This document shows, one piece after another, positions 1-5,949 of a stretch of DNA of 13,039 bases. The notes beneath the pieces are model-generated. The model searched no databases. It worked only from the letters and a program-made list of their open reading frames with translations, and was not told the origin of the DNA. The translations under genes and the position numbers were made by a program. The DNA lies in NCBI GenBank assembly GCA_017613995.1, contig JAGACT010000079.1, positions 1 through 13,039 of the forward strand, given 5' to 3'. How positions within the stretch are numbered: the stretch's first letter is position 1; each line of letters opens with the position of its first letter. The stretch comes from Eubacteriaceae bacterium (GTDB lineage Bacteria; Bacillota; Clostridia; Eubacteriales; Anaerofustaceae).

Positions 1-5
1 CAGTC

Positions 6-14
6 TTTTTTTTT
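6..14 (+). terminator. Possible tail of an upstream terminator
   Basis: A run of nine T's follows CAGTC at the very left edge. It could be the U-tract of a rho-independent terminator for a gene upstream, but the stem would lie outside the window and cannot be checked. It sits just upstream of a strong promoter, which suits a transcription-unit boundary. Confidence 0.3.
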
Positions 15-23
15 CATACGGCA

Positions 24-52
24 TTGACAGGGGGAAGGGCTGCGGCTATAAT
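24..52 (+). promoter_or_regulatory. Perfect-consensus sigma-A promoter of the tetR-MFS-CPBP operon
   Basis: TTGACA (24-29), an exact 17-nt spacer and TATAAT (47-52) match the housekeeping consensus at all twelve positions. Transcription should start near 59-60, about 40 nt before the repressor start codon. The -10 box touches the first of two palindromes, so the promoter is placed to be shut off by the TetR protein it drives. Such an unweakened promoter suggests that repression, not activation, sets expression. Confidence 0.88.
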
Positions 53-78
53 AACATACGTTAGATAACATATGTTAG
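51..78 (+). promoter_or_regulatory. Tandem palindromic operator, likely for the adjacent TetR
   Basis: Two head-to-tail 14-bp units, ATAACATACGTTAG (51-64) and ATAACATATGTTAG (65-78), differ at one base. Each contains a 12-bp palindrome: TAACATATGTTA (66-77) is perfect, and TAACATACGTTA (52-63) is off by one symmetric pair. They cover the -10 edge and the expected transcription start. Dimeric TetR regulators bind such dyads, so autorepression is the likely role. That the adjacent regulator binds here is an inference from position and symmetry. Confidence 0.8.
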
Positions 79-99
79 CAAACAGAAAGGGTGAAACGC

Positions 100-738
100 A
101 TGCCTCCGGGAGCCAGGTTCAGGAAAGAAGAGATAGTAAGGGCGGCCTTCGAGCTCGCCTCGGAAAGGGGCATCGGCGCCGTGACCGCCAGGGAGGTGGC
201 CGCCAGGCTGAAGGTATCGGTGGGGCCGATCTTCACGTACTACGAAACGATGGATTCCCTGCGAAGCGACGTATACGGCATGGCCCGTTCCCACTACCGC
301 GGGTACATCGAGCGGGGACTGACGGAGAAGACTCCCTTCCGGGGGATCTGGAGGCAGTACCTGACCTTCGCGATGGAGGAGCCCCACCTTTACAGGATGC
401 TCTTCCTCACGCCACCCGGGGACATATCCGGCGGGGCCGCGGAGAATCTGAAGTTCTCCCAGGATCTCATCAGGGATTCCGTGATGAGCGTCTACGGCAT
501 GGACGAATATACGGCGGACTGCTTTATCCGCGACATCTGGCTCGCGGCCTTCAGCTACGCCACCATGATAGTCACCGGGGAATGCACCCTGAGCCTGGAG
601 GAGATGCTCGACGTGGGCGCCGAGATCAGCCTGGCCCTGTGCCGGGCCTTCCGGGATATCCCGGGGCTTGCCCGGGGGGATTACGACCGTGACGCCGCCT
701 TCCGGGAACTGACGGGGCATCCCGCCGATAAGATCTAA
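100..738 (+). CDS. TetR/AcrR-family transcriptional repressor
   Basis: This 212-residue protein has the usual TetR length. The N-terminal helix-turn-helix lies at about residues 10-56: helix 1 is RKEEIVRAAFELASERG, and VTAREVAARLKVSVGPIFTYY carries the recognition helix with the family's hydrophobic-xx-YY pattern. The rest is a helical ligand-binding and dimerisation domain with several aromatic residues, as in repressors of drug-efflux genes; the ligand is unknown. I chose ATG at 100 because AGAAAGG (84-90) lies 9 nt upstream. The in-frame GTG at 91 would directly abut that site, so it is less likely. The gene is first in an operon with an MFS exporter and a CPBP protease, and the palindromes at 51-78 overlap its promoter, which implies autorepression relieved by a small molecule exported by the next gene. 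Confidence 0.9.
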   Translation: MPPGARFRKEEIVRAAFELASERGIGAVTAREVAARLKVSVGPIFTYYETMDSLRSDVYGMARSHYRGYIERGLTEKTPFRGIWRQYLTFAMEEPHLYRMLFLTPPGDISGGAAENLKFSQDLIRDSVMSVYGMDEYTADCFIRDIWLAAFSYATMIVTGECTLSLEEMLDVGAEISLALCRAFRDIPGLARGDYDRDAAFRELTGHPADKI

Positions 739-763
739 GAAAACGAACTGAAAGGAAACCGGC

Positions 764-802
764 ATGATACTGTGCATTGTTTTTGCTCCATGCAGAGCCT
801 GA
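764..802 (+). CDS. Candidate 12-codon leader peptide (MILCIVFAPCRA)
   Basis: A minimal reading frame starts at ATG 764. AAAGGA (751-756) lies 7 nt upstream, a spacing as good as that of the genes around it. It encodes MILCIVFAPCRA and stops at TGA 800-802, inside the 5' arm of the hairpin at 796-835. Short, hydrophobic, independently initiated peptides ahead of a hairpin are typical of ribosome-stalling attenuators in front of antibiotic-resistance genes, and the next gene is a MefA-like exporter. No homologue of the peptide is known to me. A chance ORF of this length is quite possible, so the call rests on the ribosome binding site and the geometry. Confidence 0.35.
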   Translation: MILCIVFAPCRA

Positions 803-840
803 GGAATCTGTATGGAGGATATTCTTCCTCAGGCTTTGCT
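796..840 (+). promoter_or_regulatory. Intercistronic hairpin between tetR and the MFS gene (attenuator or weak terminator)
   Basis: AGCCTGAGGAA (796-806) pairs perfectly with TTCCTCAGGCT (825-835) across an 18-nt loop and is followed by TTTGCTTCTT, a broken U-tract. An alternative, shorter pairing is available: GAGGA at 815-819 can pair with TCCTC at 826-830. This competes for the same 3' arm, so a ribosome covering 796-806 could switch the fold. Partial termination, attenuation or RNA processing could each explain it. Confidence 0.5.
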
Positions 841-889
841 TCTTAAGACCGTGACATGACAATCGATTACATACAGGGAGCAAAGAAAA

Positions 890-2170
890 ATGAATCATAA
901 AAACAACGAACTGAAAGACTTTTACGTGCTGTGGTCCACCCAGAGCCTTTCGCAGCTGGGCAGCGCCATGACGGCCTTCGCCCTGACGCTGTGGCTGTAT
1001 GAGAAGACGGGTTCCGCCCTGAGCACCGCGGCCCTGACGATCTGCACCTATTCGCCCTACGTGATCATGAGCATCTTCGCGGGGGCCCTGACGGACCGTC
1101 TGAACAAGAAAAGGACCATGCTCTTCTGCGACGCTCTGGCTGCCGCCTCCACCGTGGCCATATATATCCTGTACCGCACCGGCGGCCTTTCGATATGGCA
1201 CCTGTACGCCATAAACGCCCTGTCGGGGCTGATGAACACCGTGCAGCAGCCCGCCTCCGAGGTGGCCTATACCCTGGTGATCCCGAAGGAGCATTACCAC
1301 CGCACCAGCGGCCTCATGGCCCTGTCCCGTTCCGCCATCTCCATAGGAAACCCGATCCTGGCATCCGCTCTGTACGGCCTCGCAGGTCTTGGGGCCGTCA
1401 TCGCCGTGGACCTGGCTTCCTTTGCGGCGGCCTTCGTATCCCTTCTCCTGTGGGTCCGGATACCCGAGATGCCCCGGGAGGAGACGCGGGAGGCGGGCAT
1501 GCTGAAGATGGCCCGGGAGGGCCTGGCGTTCCTCAGGGACACTCCCCTCATACTGCACCTGATCCTTTTCATGGCGGGGGTGAATTTCGTGGCCTCGGCC
1601 TTCGATGCGGTGCTGCCGGCCCTGGTGATACCCGTCAGGGGCACCTCCGCGCTGGGGATAGTCAGCTCCTGCTCCGGCATCGCCATGGTTATGGGAAGCC
1701 TGGCCGCCACGGCCATGGGAAAGCCCCGGGACCGGGTAAGGGTGGTCTATCTGACCATGCTCTTTTCCCTGGGCACCGAGAACTTCCTGCTGGCCTTCTC
1801 CCGCAGCACTCCGGTATGGTGCGCCGCCCAGGTGCTGGGATGGATACTGGTGCCGGTCATGAACGCCAGCATGAACGTCATACTGCGAAACACCATACCG
1901 GTGGAGCTGCAGGGCAGGGTGTTCGCATGCCGCAATACCTTCCAGTTCTTCACGATACCCCTGGGGCTGGCCTTCGGAGGCTTCATGGTGGACAGTATCT
2001 GCGAGCCGCTGATGAGCACCCTGTCTCAGGATGGACTCATGGTGAGGCTTTTCGGCGCCGGGAAGGGCTCGGGAGCGGCCCTGATGATGTTCATCCTGGG
2101 GGCGGCAGGTGTCGCGCTGTGCCTGGCTTCGGGAAGAAAGCTCAGGGGATACAGCTATACCGAAAACTGA
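890..2170 (+). CDS. MFS exporter, MefA/EntS-like drug-efflux family
   Basis: This 426-residue polytopic membrane protein has about 12 hydrophobic segments, standard for the major facilitator superfamily. The N-terminal segment WSTQSLSQLGSAMTAFALTLW and the loop 2-3 motif A, GALTDRLNKKR (residues 65-75, with D69, R70 and K73-R75), are typical of the macrolide-efflux/enterobactin-exporter branch, which uses proton antiport. The substrate cannot be read from sequence. AGGGAG (875-880) lies 9 nt before the ATG. The gene follows the TetR repressor and a 151-nt gap holding a candidate leader peptide and hairpin, and is followed 28 nt later by a CPBP protease. Regulation by the upstream TetR and possibly by attenuation is inferred. 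Export of an antibiotic, a peptide or a host-derived compound all remain possible. Confidence 0.88.
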   Translation: MNHKNNELKDFYVLWSTQSLSQLGSAMTAFALTLWLYEKTGSALSTAALTICTYSPYVIMSIFAGALTDRLNKKRTMLFCDALAAASTVAIYILYRTGGLSIWHLYAINALSGLMNTVQQPASEVAYTLVIPKEHYHRTSGLMALSRSAISIGNPILASALYGLAGLGAVIAVDLASFAAAFVSLLLWVRIPEMPREETREAGMLKMAREGLAFLRDTPLILHLILFMAGVNFVASAFDAVLPALVIPVRGTSALGIVSSCSGIAMVMGSLAATAMGKPRDRVRVVYLTMLFSLGTENFLLAFSRSTPVWCAAQVLGWILVPVMNASMNVILRNTIPVELQGRVFACRNTFQFFTIPLGLAFGGFMVDSICEPLMSTLSQDGLMVRLFGAGKGSGAALMMFILGAAGVALCLASGRKLRGYSYTEN

Positions 2171-2198
2171 TAAAAAAAAGGCAGAAAAGGAAAAGACG

Positions 2199-3032
2199 AT
2201 GAAAAACGACTCTTACGAATACTCTGGTCTCTCGCTGAAGGTGTTCTTCGCCCTGGTGATAAGCCTCTCACTGGCGGCGGAGGTTGTCTACTGCCTGGGC
2301 GGTCCCGGCTGGAGCGTGCTTGTGCTGATGTGGATCCCTGCCCTGAGCGCCCTTGCCGCCCTCATAGCATCCTCCCGCGGGAGGCAGGAGAAGCTCACGG
2401 CGAAGGAGACTCTGCGGCTCCTGGGGCTGAGGAAGTGCCCCCTGGGATATATCCTGGCGGGGATGCTTATCCCGCTGGTATACCTTCTCATACCCTACAT
2501 GGTCTACTGGAGGATCAATCCCGAAAACTTCGCCTATAACGGTGTGAAGTTCACACTGGTGCTCTCGGATCTGCTGCCGGTGATGCTTATCGGCAATGTC
2601 ATATCCCTGGTATCCGCGGCGGGGGAGGAGATCGGCTGGAGGGGATTCATGCTGCCGGCCCTGACGGAGAGGTTCGGGGAGAAAAAGACCCTGTTTCTGA
2701 CGGGGCTGATCTGGGCGCTCTGGCACCTGCCTCTTCTGATCTGGGGAGGCTACATGGCCGAAGCGGCTCTCTGGTACCGTATCCCCGCCTTTATCCTCTG
2801 CATCGTGCCCATAGGCATCATAGCGGGCATACTGACCTACAGAAGCGGCAGCGTCTGGCCCGCGGCGTTTCTTCACGCCGCCCACAACAACTACGACCAG
2901 TCGATCTTCGATATTATTACCCGGGGAGCCGACAGGATGTACTTCGTCAGCGAAACGGGCATGATAACGATCCTCTGTGCCTGGGTCATCGCCCTGGCGC
3001 TGCTTGCCTCTTTCGGCAGGAAGAGTTCATGA
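2199..3032 (+). CDS. CPBP-family intramembrane metalloprotease (Abi/Rce1-like)
   Basis: This 277-residue membrane protein has about seven hydrophobic segments. The family signature is complete: motif 1 EEIGWRG with E143, E144 and R148; motif 2 around WALWH with H176; motif 3 FLHAAHNN with H226 and N230. These residues form the glutamate/histidine site of the Rce1/Abi fold. Characterised members cleave near prenylated C-termini or give self-immunity to bacteriocins; the target here is unknown. The start is ATG 2199, with AAAAGG ending at 2190, 8 nt upstream. The frame stays open upstream to 2109, but that extension would overlap the exporter and has no comparable ribosome binding site. As third gene of the TetR operon, it may help detoxify or tolerate the compound that induces the exporter. 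No convincing terminator follows. Confidence 0.85.
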   Translation: MKNDSYEYSGLSLKVFFALVISLSLAAEVVYCLGGPGWSVLVLMWIPALSALAALIASSRGRQEKLTAKETLRLLGLRKCPLGYILAGMLIPLVYLLIPYMVYWRINPENFAYNGVKFTLVLSDLLPVMLIGNVISLVSAAGEEIGWRGFMLPALTERFGEKKTLFLTGLIWALWHLPLLIWGGYMAEAALWYRIPAFILCIVPIGIIAGILTYRSGSVWPAAFLHAAHNNYDQSIFDIITRGADRMYFVSETGMITILCAWVIALALLASFGRKSS

Positions 3033-3134
3033 AGGCGGCAAAGGCCCTGTGCCCCGGTCACAGCATGAGTCCGGCTCCTTTATCGTTTCCGGCTGCCGCG
3101 GATGCGATATTTTCTCCCCCGCTGAGAGTTAATG

Positions 3135-3143
3135 TGGTATAAT
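3135..3143 (+). promoter_or_regulatory. Extended -10 promoter of the small acidic protein gene
   Basis: TGGTATAAT contains a perfect -10 hexamer (3138-3143) preceded by the TG of an extended -10 element. No good -35 is visible at 16-18 nt, which is normal for extended -10 promoters. Transcription would start near 3150, giving a leader of roughly 70 nt before ATG 3224. The rest of the 191-nt gap (3033-3223) holds no convincing gene. Confidence 0.6.
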
Positions 3144-3223
3144 CTGTCTGCAGGTAAGACGAAGAGCGGACGGGCAGATATCGGCGATCCGGTCATAATA
3201 CACTGCAAACCAGGAGGATACGC

Positions 3224-3472
3224 ATGAAGAGTCTTAAGGAAGTTCAGAACGAAGTATGGGATGACTTCAAGGGAGGAGACGTCTTTACGGTGGAGGAGTT
3301 CGAGGAACTGATGAAGCCCACGGGGGACCCGGACTGCGATTCGGAGATCGAGTTCGTGGATTCCTACGGGTACTTCCATGACGGAGAGAACGTGACAGAC
3401 GTGGAGGTTGATCCCTATACCTTCAGAATGTATAAGGATATCTATCCCTACGTCGTATGGCACAAGGTCTGA
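3224..3472 (+). CDS. Small acidic protein of unknown function
   Basis: I do not recognise this 82-residue protein. It is strongly acidic (21 Asp/Glu against 7 Lys/Arg), has no signal peptide or membrane segment, and carries a C-terminal half rich in aromatics (DSYGYFHDG, DPYTFRMYKDIYPYVVWHKV). One cysteine is present. AGGAGG (3212-3217) lies 6 nt before ATG. With its own extended -10 promoter and a strong terminator it forms a complete single-gene unit, so it is very likely expressed. The sequence reads as a folded soluble domain, not random coding. A small regulatory or binding protein is possible, but no function can be assigned, and neither neighbouring operon needs to share its role. Confidence 0.75.
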   Translation: MKSLKEVQNEVWDDFKGGDVFTVEEFEELMKPTGDPDCDSEIEFVDSYGYFHDGENVTDVEVDPYTFRMYKDIYPYVVWHKV

Positions 3473-3502
3473 GAAAGTTCCCGGGAGCGGACCCGGAGCA
3501 TG

Positions 3503-3533
3503 AAAACGGCTGCTGCGCCAGCCGTTTTTTTTT
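3503..3533 (+). terminator. Rho-independent terminator after the small acidic gene
   Basis: AAAACGGCTG (3503-3512) and CAGCCGTTTT (3519-3528) form a perfect 10-bp stem with loop CTGCGC. The T run continues to 3533. This separates the acidic-protein gene from the potassium cluster. Confidence 0.93.
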
Positions 3534-3645
3534 ATGCCCTGAGTTTTTTTTTGCGTCATGTCCTGCGGACAGCTCCGTCACAGGCATATCTTAACGCGAT
3601 ATTAATGCCGCCCGGGAAATGCTAATCCTCCGCTTATACATTTTG

Positions 3646-3654
3646 TGGTTTAAT
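3646..3654 (+). promoter_or_regulatory. Probable extended -10 promoter of ktrBA
   Basis: TGGTTTAAT places a five-of-six -10 hexamer (TTTAAT, 3649-3654) behind an extended TG, within the same TGTGGT context as the promoter at 3135. No clear -35 is seen. Transcription would start near 3660, leaving a leader of only about 20 nt, too short for a c-di-AMP riboswitch. The rest of the 3473-3681 gap is the terminator plus AT-rich sequence. Confidence 0.45.
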
Positions 3655-3681
3655 CATAAAGTAAAAGGACAGGTGGATGCT

Positions 3682-5004
3682 ATGGCAGCACTCAACAGAA
3701 AGATCACGACATCAAGGGCGATAGTGCTGGGCTTCGCTCTTCTCATACTGATCGGTACGTTGTTGTTGTGCCTTCCCGTTTCAGCCTCGTCGGGAAAGGG
3801 CGCTTCTTTTTCTGATGCGCTTTTCACCGCAGTTTCAGCCGTTTGTGTTACGGGACTTACAGTAGTGGATACCGGCACTGCCTGGTCGGGGTTCGGTCAG
3901 GCAGTGATCCTTTTCCTTATTCAGACCGGCGGCATGGGAGTCATAACCGTGATAGTGACCGCCACAGTCGTTTTCAAAGGCAATGTCAGCCTTAAGCAGA
4001 GAAGCATCATGCAGGAGGCCATAAGCTGCGATTCCATAGGCGATACCGTAAGGACCGCCGTGGGAGTCATCCGCAACAGTCTCATACTGGAGACCGTCGG
4101 AGCGCTGCTACTCATGTGCGTTTTCTGCAGGGATTACGGCGTCAGAGGCATATGGTATTCCGTGTTCCACTCCGTCAGTGCGTTCTGCAACGCGGGATTC
4201 GACCTGATGGAAGCCGAAGGCCAGGCGTCACTGAGCTCCTACGTATCGTCCCCTCTGGTCAACTCGGTCATAATGATTCTGATAGTCTGCGGTGGCATCG
4301 GATTCGTATGCTGGGACGATATCGGCAAAAACGGCATAAAGGTAAGGCGCTACCGCCTTCAGACGAAAGCGGTCCTTCTTGTAACCGCGGTGCTGATCGC
4401 GCTGTCTTCGGTAATGTTTTTTTTCCTGGAATTTGGTTCTCTTCCCCTTCCCGAAAGGATATGGGCCTCGCTTTTCCAGAGCGTTACCCCCAGAACCGCG
4501 GGATTCTTCACGGTGGACCAGAACGTTCTTTCCGCAGGAGGAACGCTGCTGACTATCGTGCTGATGCTTATAGGAGGAGCACCGGGCTCAACTGCGGGAG
4601 GAATGAAGGTCACCACCCTGGCGGTGGTGTTTGCCTGCATGCTGTCGGTGTTCCGCAAAAAGGATTCCGCCCAGATGCTGGGAAGGAGGGTGGCGGACAG
4701 TACCGTAAGGAGCGCCATGGCGATCCTTATCATGTATCTGAGTTCTTTCCTGGCGGTGGGGACGATTATAAGCCGCATCGAAGCGCTTCCGCTTCTGTCC
4801 TGCCTTTTCGAGGCCGCGTCGGCCCTCGGTACTGTTGGTCTGACCATGGGAATCACCCCGTCGCTGTCGCAGGTTTCCCGTGCCCTTCTGATAGTGCTCA
4901 TGTTCGCCGGCCGGGCGGGAGGACTCACGCTGATGTTCAGCGCCCTGACGGGCAGCGGACAGTATGTGGCGAAGCTCCCTCTGGAGAATATAAACGTTGG
5001 TTAG
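3682..5004 (+). CDS. ktrB: KtrB/TrkH-type potassium channel subunit
   Basis: This 440-residue membrane protein forms the ion-conducting subunit of a K+ (or Na+-coupled K+) uptake system. The four pore repeats show filter-like segments VTGLT (56-60), CNAGF (169-173), TPRTAGF (269-275) and TVGLT (384-388). Conserved PGSTAGGMK (301-309) and GRAGGL (410-415) are also present. The length fits KtrB better than the longer proteobacterial TrkH. ATG 3682 is preferred, with AGGTGG (3671-3676) 5 nt upstream. The frame is open to 3619, but that would add an unusual hydrophobic-basic stretch. ktrA follows, its ribosome binding site overlapping this gene's stop, so the two are translationally linked. Membrane location and ATP-gated uptake with KtrA follow from the family. 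Confidence 0.92.
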   Translation: MAALNRKITTSRAIVLGFALLILIGTLLLCLPVSASSGKGASFSDALFTAVSAVCVTGLTVVDTGTAWSGFGQAVILFLIQTGGMGVITVIVTATVVFKGNVSLKQRSIMQEAISCDSIGDTVRTAVGVIRNSLILETVGALLLMCVFCRDYGVRGIWYSVFHSVSAFCNAGFDLMEAEGQASLSSYVSSPLVNSVIMILIVCGGIGFVCWDDIGKNGIKVRRYRLQTKAVLLVTAVLIALSSVMFFFLEFGSLPLPERIWASLFQSVTPRTAGFFTVDQNVLSAGGTLLTIVLMLIGGAPGSTAGGMKVTTLAVVFACMLSVFRKKDSAQMLGRRVADSTVRSAMAILIMYLSSFLAVGTIISRIEALPLLSCLFEAASALGTVGLTMGITPSLSQVSRALLIVLMFAGRAGGLTLMFSALTGSGQYVAKLPLENINVG

Positions 5005-5015
5005 GAGGATCTTTA

Positions 5016-5663
5016 ATGAGATCTGTACTGCTTATAGGAATGGGACGTTTCGGAATGAGCGTCGCGAAAAAACTGAACGAAATGAACGTGCAGGTGATGG
5101 CGGTGGACATGGACGAGAGCCGCATCAGCAACTGTCTGGGGCTGGTCACGAAAGCCCAGATAGGGGACAGCACCAACGAAGCATTCATAGCCTCCCTGGG
5201 AGTGTCCGCCTATGACGCCTGTATCCTTGCCATCGGAGATGACTTTCAGAGCTCCCTGGAGACGGCGTGCCTCCTCAAGGAGTACGGGGCGAAGAAAGTC
5301 ATAGCCCGGGCCTGCAGCGACGTACAGGAAAAGTTCCTTCTTCGAAACGGAGCGGATGAGGTGGTCTTTCCGGAAAAACAGCTGGGCGCATGGACGGCGG
5401 TCAGAAGCTGTTCGGAAAGGGTCCTGGACTTTTTCGAGATCGGCAGCGGATGCTCCCTTTTCGAGGTCGCGGTGCCCGAGGAGTGGGTCGGCAGAAACGT
5501 GGTGGACCTGGACGTCAGGAAGCGCTACGGAATAAATGTCATAGGCATCGGGCATGAAGGACATATGGATATGGACGTGGGCCCCGGCAGGGTATTCGGC
5601 GAAGGGGATACGGTGCTGGTGGCGGGAAACCTCGGCGACGTGCAGAGATGCTTCAGATTCTGA
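5016..5663 (+). CDS. ktrA: KtrA/TrkA RCK-domain gating subunit for potassium uptake
   Basis: This 215-residue cytosolic protein has a single RCK_N plus RCK_C unit, the KtrA arrangement (TrkA of E. coli is duplicated). The Rossmann nucleotide site is LLIGMGRFG (residues 5-13), with acidic D31 and D33 after strand 2, followed by GDSTNEAFI. RCK_C covers about residues 135-215 (VAVPEEWVGRNV, GEGDTVLVAG). KtrA rings bind ATP/ADP and gate KtrB. RCK_C domains of Firmicute KtrA can also bind c-di-AMP, but this is not demonstrable here. AGGAGG (5003-5008) overlaps the ktrB TAG stop and sits 7 nt before ATG, indicating coupled expression. The next gene, a small membrane protein, starts 18 nt after this stop. 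Confidence 0.93.
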   Translation: MRSVLLIGMGRFGMSVAKKLNEMNVQVMAVDMDESRISNCLGLVTKAQIGDSTNEAFIASLGVSAYDACILAIGDDFQSSLETACLLKEYGAKKVIARACSDVQEKFLLRNGADEVVFPEKQLGAWTAVRSCSERVLDFFEIGSGCSLFEVAVPEEWVGRNVVDLDVRKRYGINVIGIGHEGHMDMDVGPGRVFGEGDTVLVAGNLGDVQRCFRF

Positions 5664-5681
5664 TCATACGGAGGATACGAA

Positions 5682-5900
5682 ATGGAAGATCTGGTTCTTA
5701 TACTGACTATGTGCGCTGAGGCTGCGCTTTTATATATCCTGATCCGGTGGCTGTCCTCAAGACTGTCCCCCGATGAAAAGAGCGGGAGCAAGCGGGAAGA
5801 AAGCGGGGATGATAAGGCTGATGACCCCAAAATAGGCCTAAAATGCCTGCTTCATGGTACAATAGTATCGAAAGGCGATTGGTTCAACGCCCGTAGATGA
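5682..5900 (+). CDS. Small single-helix membrane protein between ktrA and kdpD
   Basis: This 72-residue protein has one hydrophobic helix at about residues 4-24 (VLILTMCAEAALLYILIRWL), followed by a highly charged stretch (PDEKSGSKREESGDDKADD) and a less protein-like tail. GGAGG (5670-5674) lies 7 nt before ATG, so translation is likely. No known family is recognised. KdpF is a small helix protein in Kdp operons but is only about 30 residues and precedes kdpA, so homology is not claimed. Its location suggests an accessory subunit or regulator of Ktr, or a link to the sensor kinase. A possible internal promoter (5855-5863) lies in its 3' end, which could make the C-terminal residues a by-product. 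Confidence 0.6.
   Translation: MEDLVLILTMCAEAALLYILIRWLSSRLSPDEKSGSKREESGDDKADDPKIGLKCLLHGTIVSKGDWFNARR
5855..5863 (+). promoter_or_regulatory. Possible internal extended -10 promoter for kdpDE
   Basis: TGGTACAAT (-10 hexamer TACAAT at 5858-5863) resembles the other extended -10 elements in the window and lies inside the end of the small membrane gene. A start near 5870 would give an 80-nt leader containing the hairpins at 5881-5941. No -35 is visible. Confidence 0.35.
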
Positions 5901-5941
5901 ACCGCCCGGGAGACATAGTTCCCGGACAGTATGCCGGGAGG
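5881..5941 (+). promoter_or_regulatory. Structured leader with two mutually exclusive hairpins over the kdpD ribosome binding site
   Basis: GGTTCA (5881-5886) can pair with TGAACC (5898-5903). TCCCGG (5920-5925) can then pair either with CCGGGA upstream (5906-5911) or with an identical CCGGGA downstream (5934-5939). Both give 6-bp stems with 8-nt loops. The downstream pairing buries most of the ribosome binding site GGGAGG (5936-5941) used by the TTG start at 5950; the upstream pairing frees it. This is a plausible translational switch. No known riboswitch class is recognised and the fold is untested. Confidence 0.4.
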
Positions 5942-5949
5942 TATAACAA

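Noticed and set aside
1195..2202. Long alternative plus-strand frame inside the MFS gene (335 codons).
   Set aside because: The product is Gly/Pro/Arg/His-rich, as expected of a shifted reading of a GC-rich gene, and it overlaps a clear MFS transporter.
3029..3142. A 37-codon frame whose ATG overlaps the CPBP stop codon (ATGA).
   Set aside because: The translation is low-complexity Pro/Ala sequence without recognisable features, and its end runs into the -10 box of the next gene. The ATGA overlap is probably chance.
3534..3681. Looked for a c-di-AMP (ydaO-type) riboswitch before ktrB.
   Set aside because: The likely transcript leader is only about 20 nt and the gap shows no extended conserved structure.
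4116..5015. In-frame upstream extension of ktrA through ktrB sequence.
   Set aside because: The extension is out-of-frame ktrB reading. The ribosome binding site at 5003-5008 and the Rossmann start MRSVLLIGMG fix the start at 5016.
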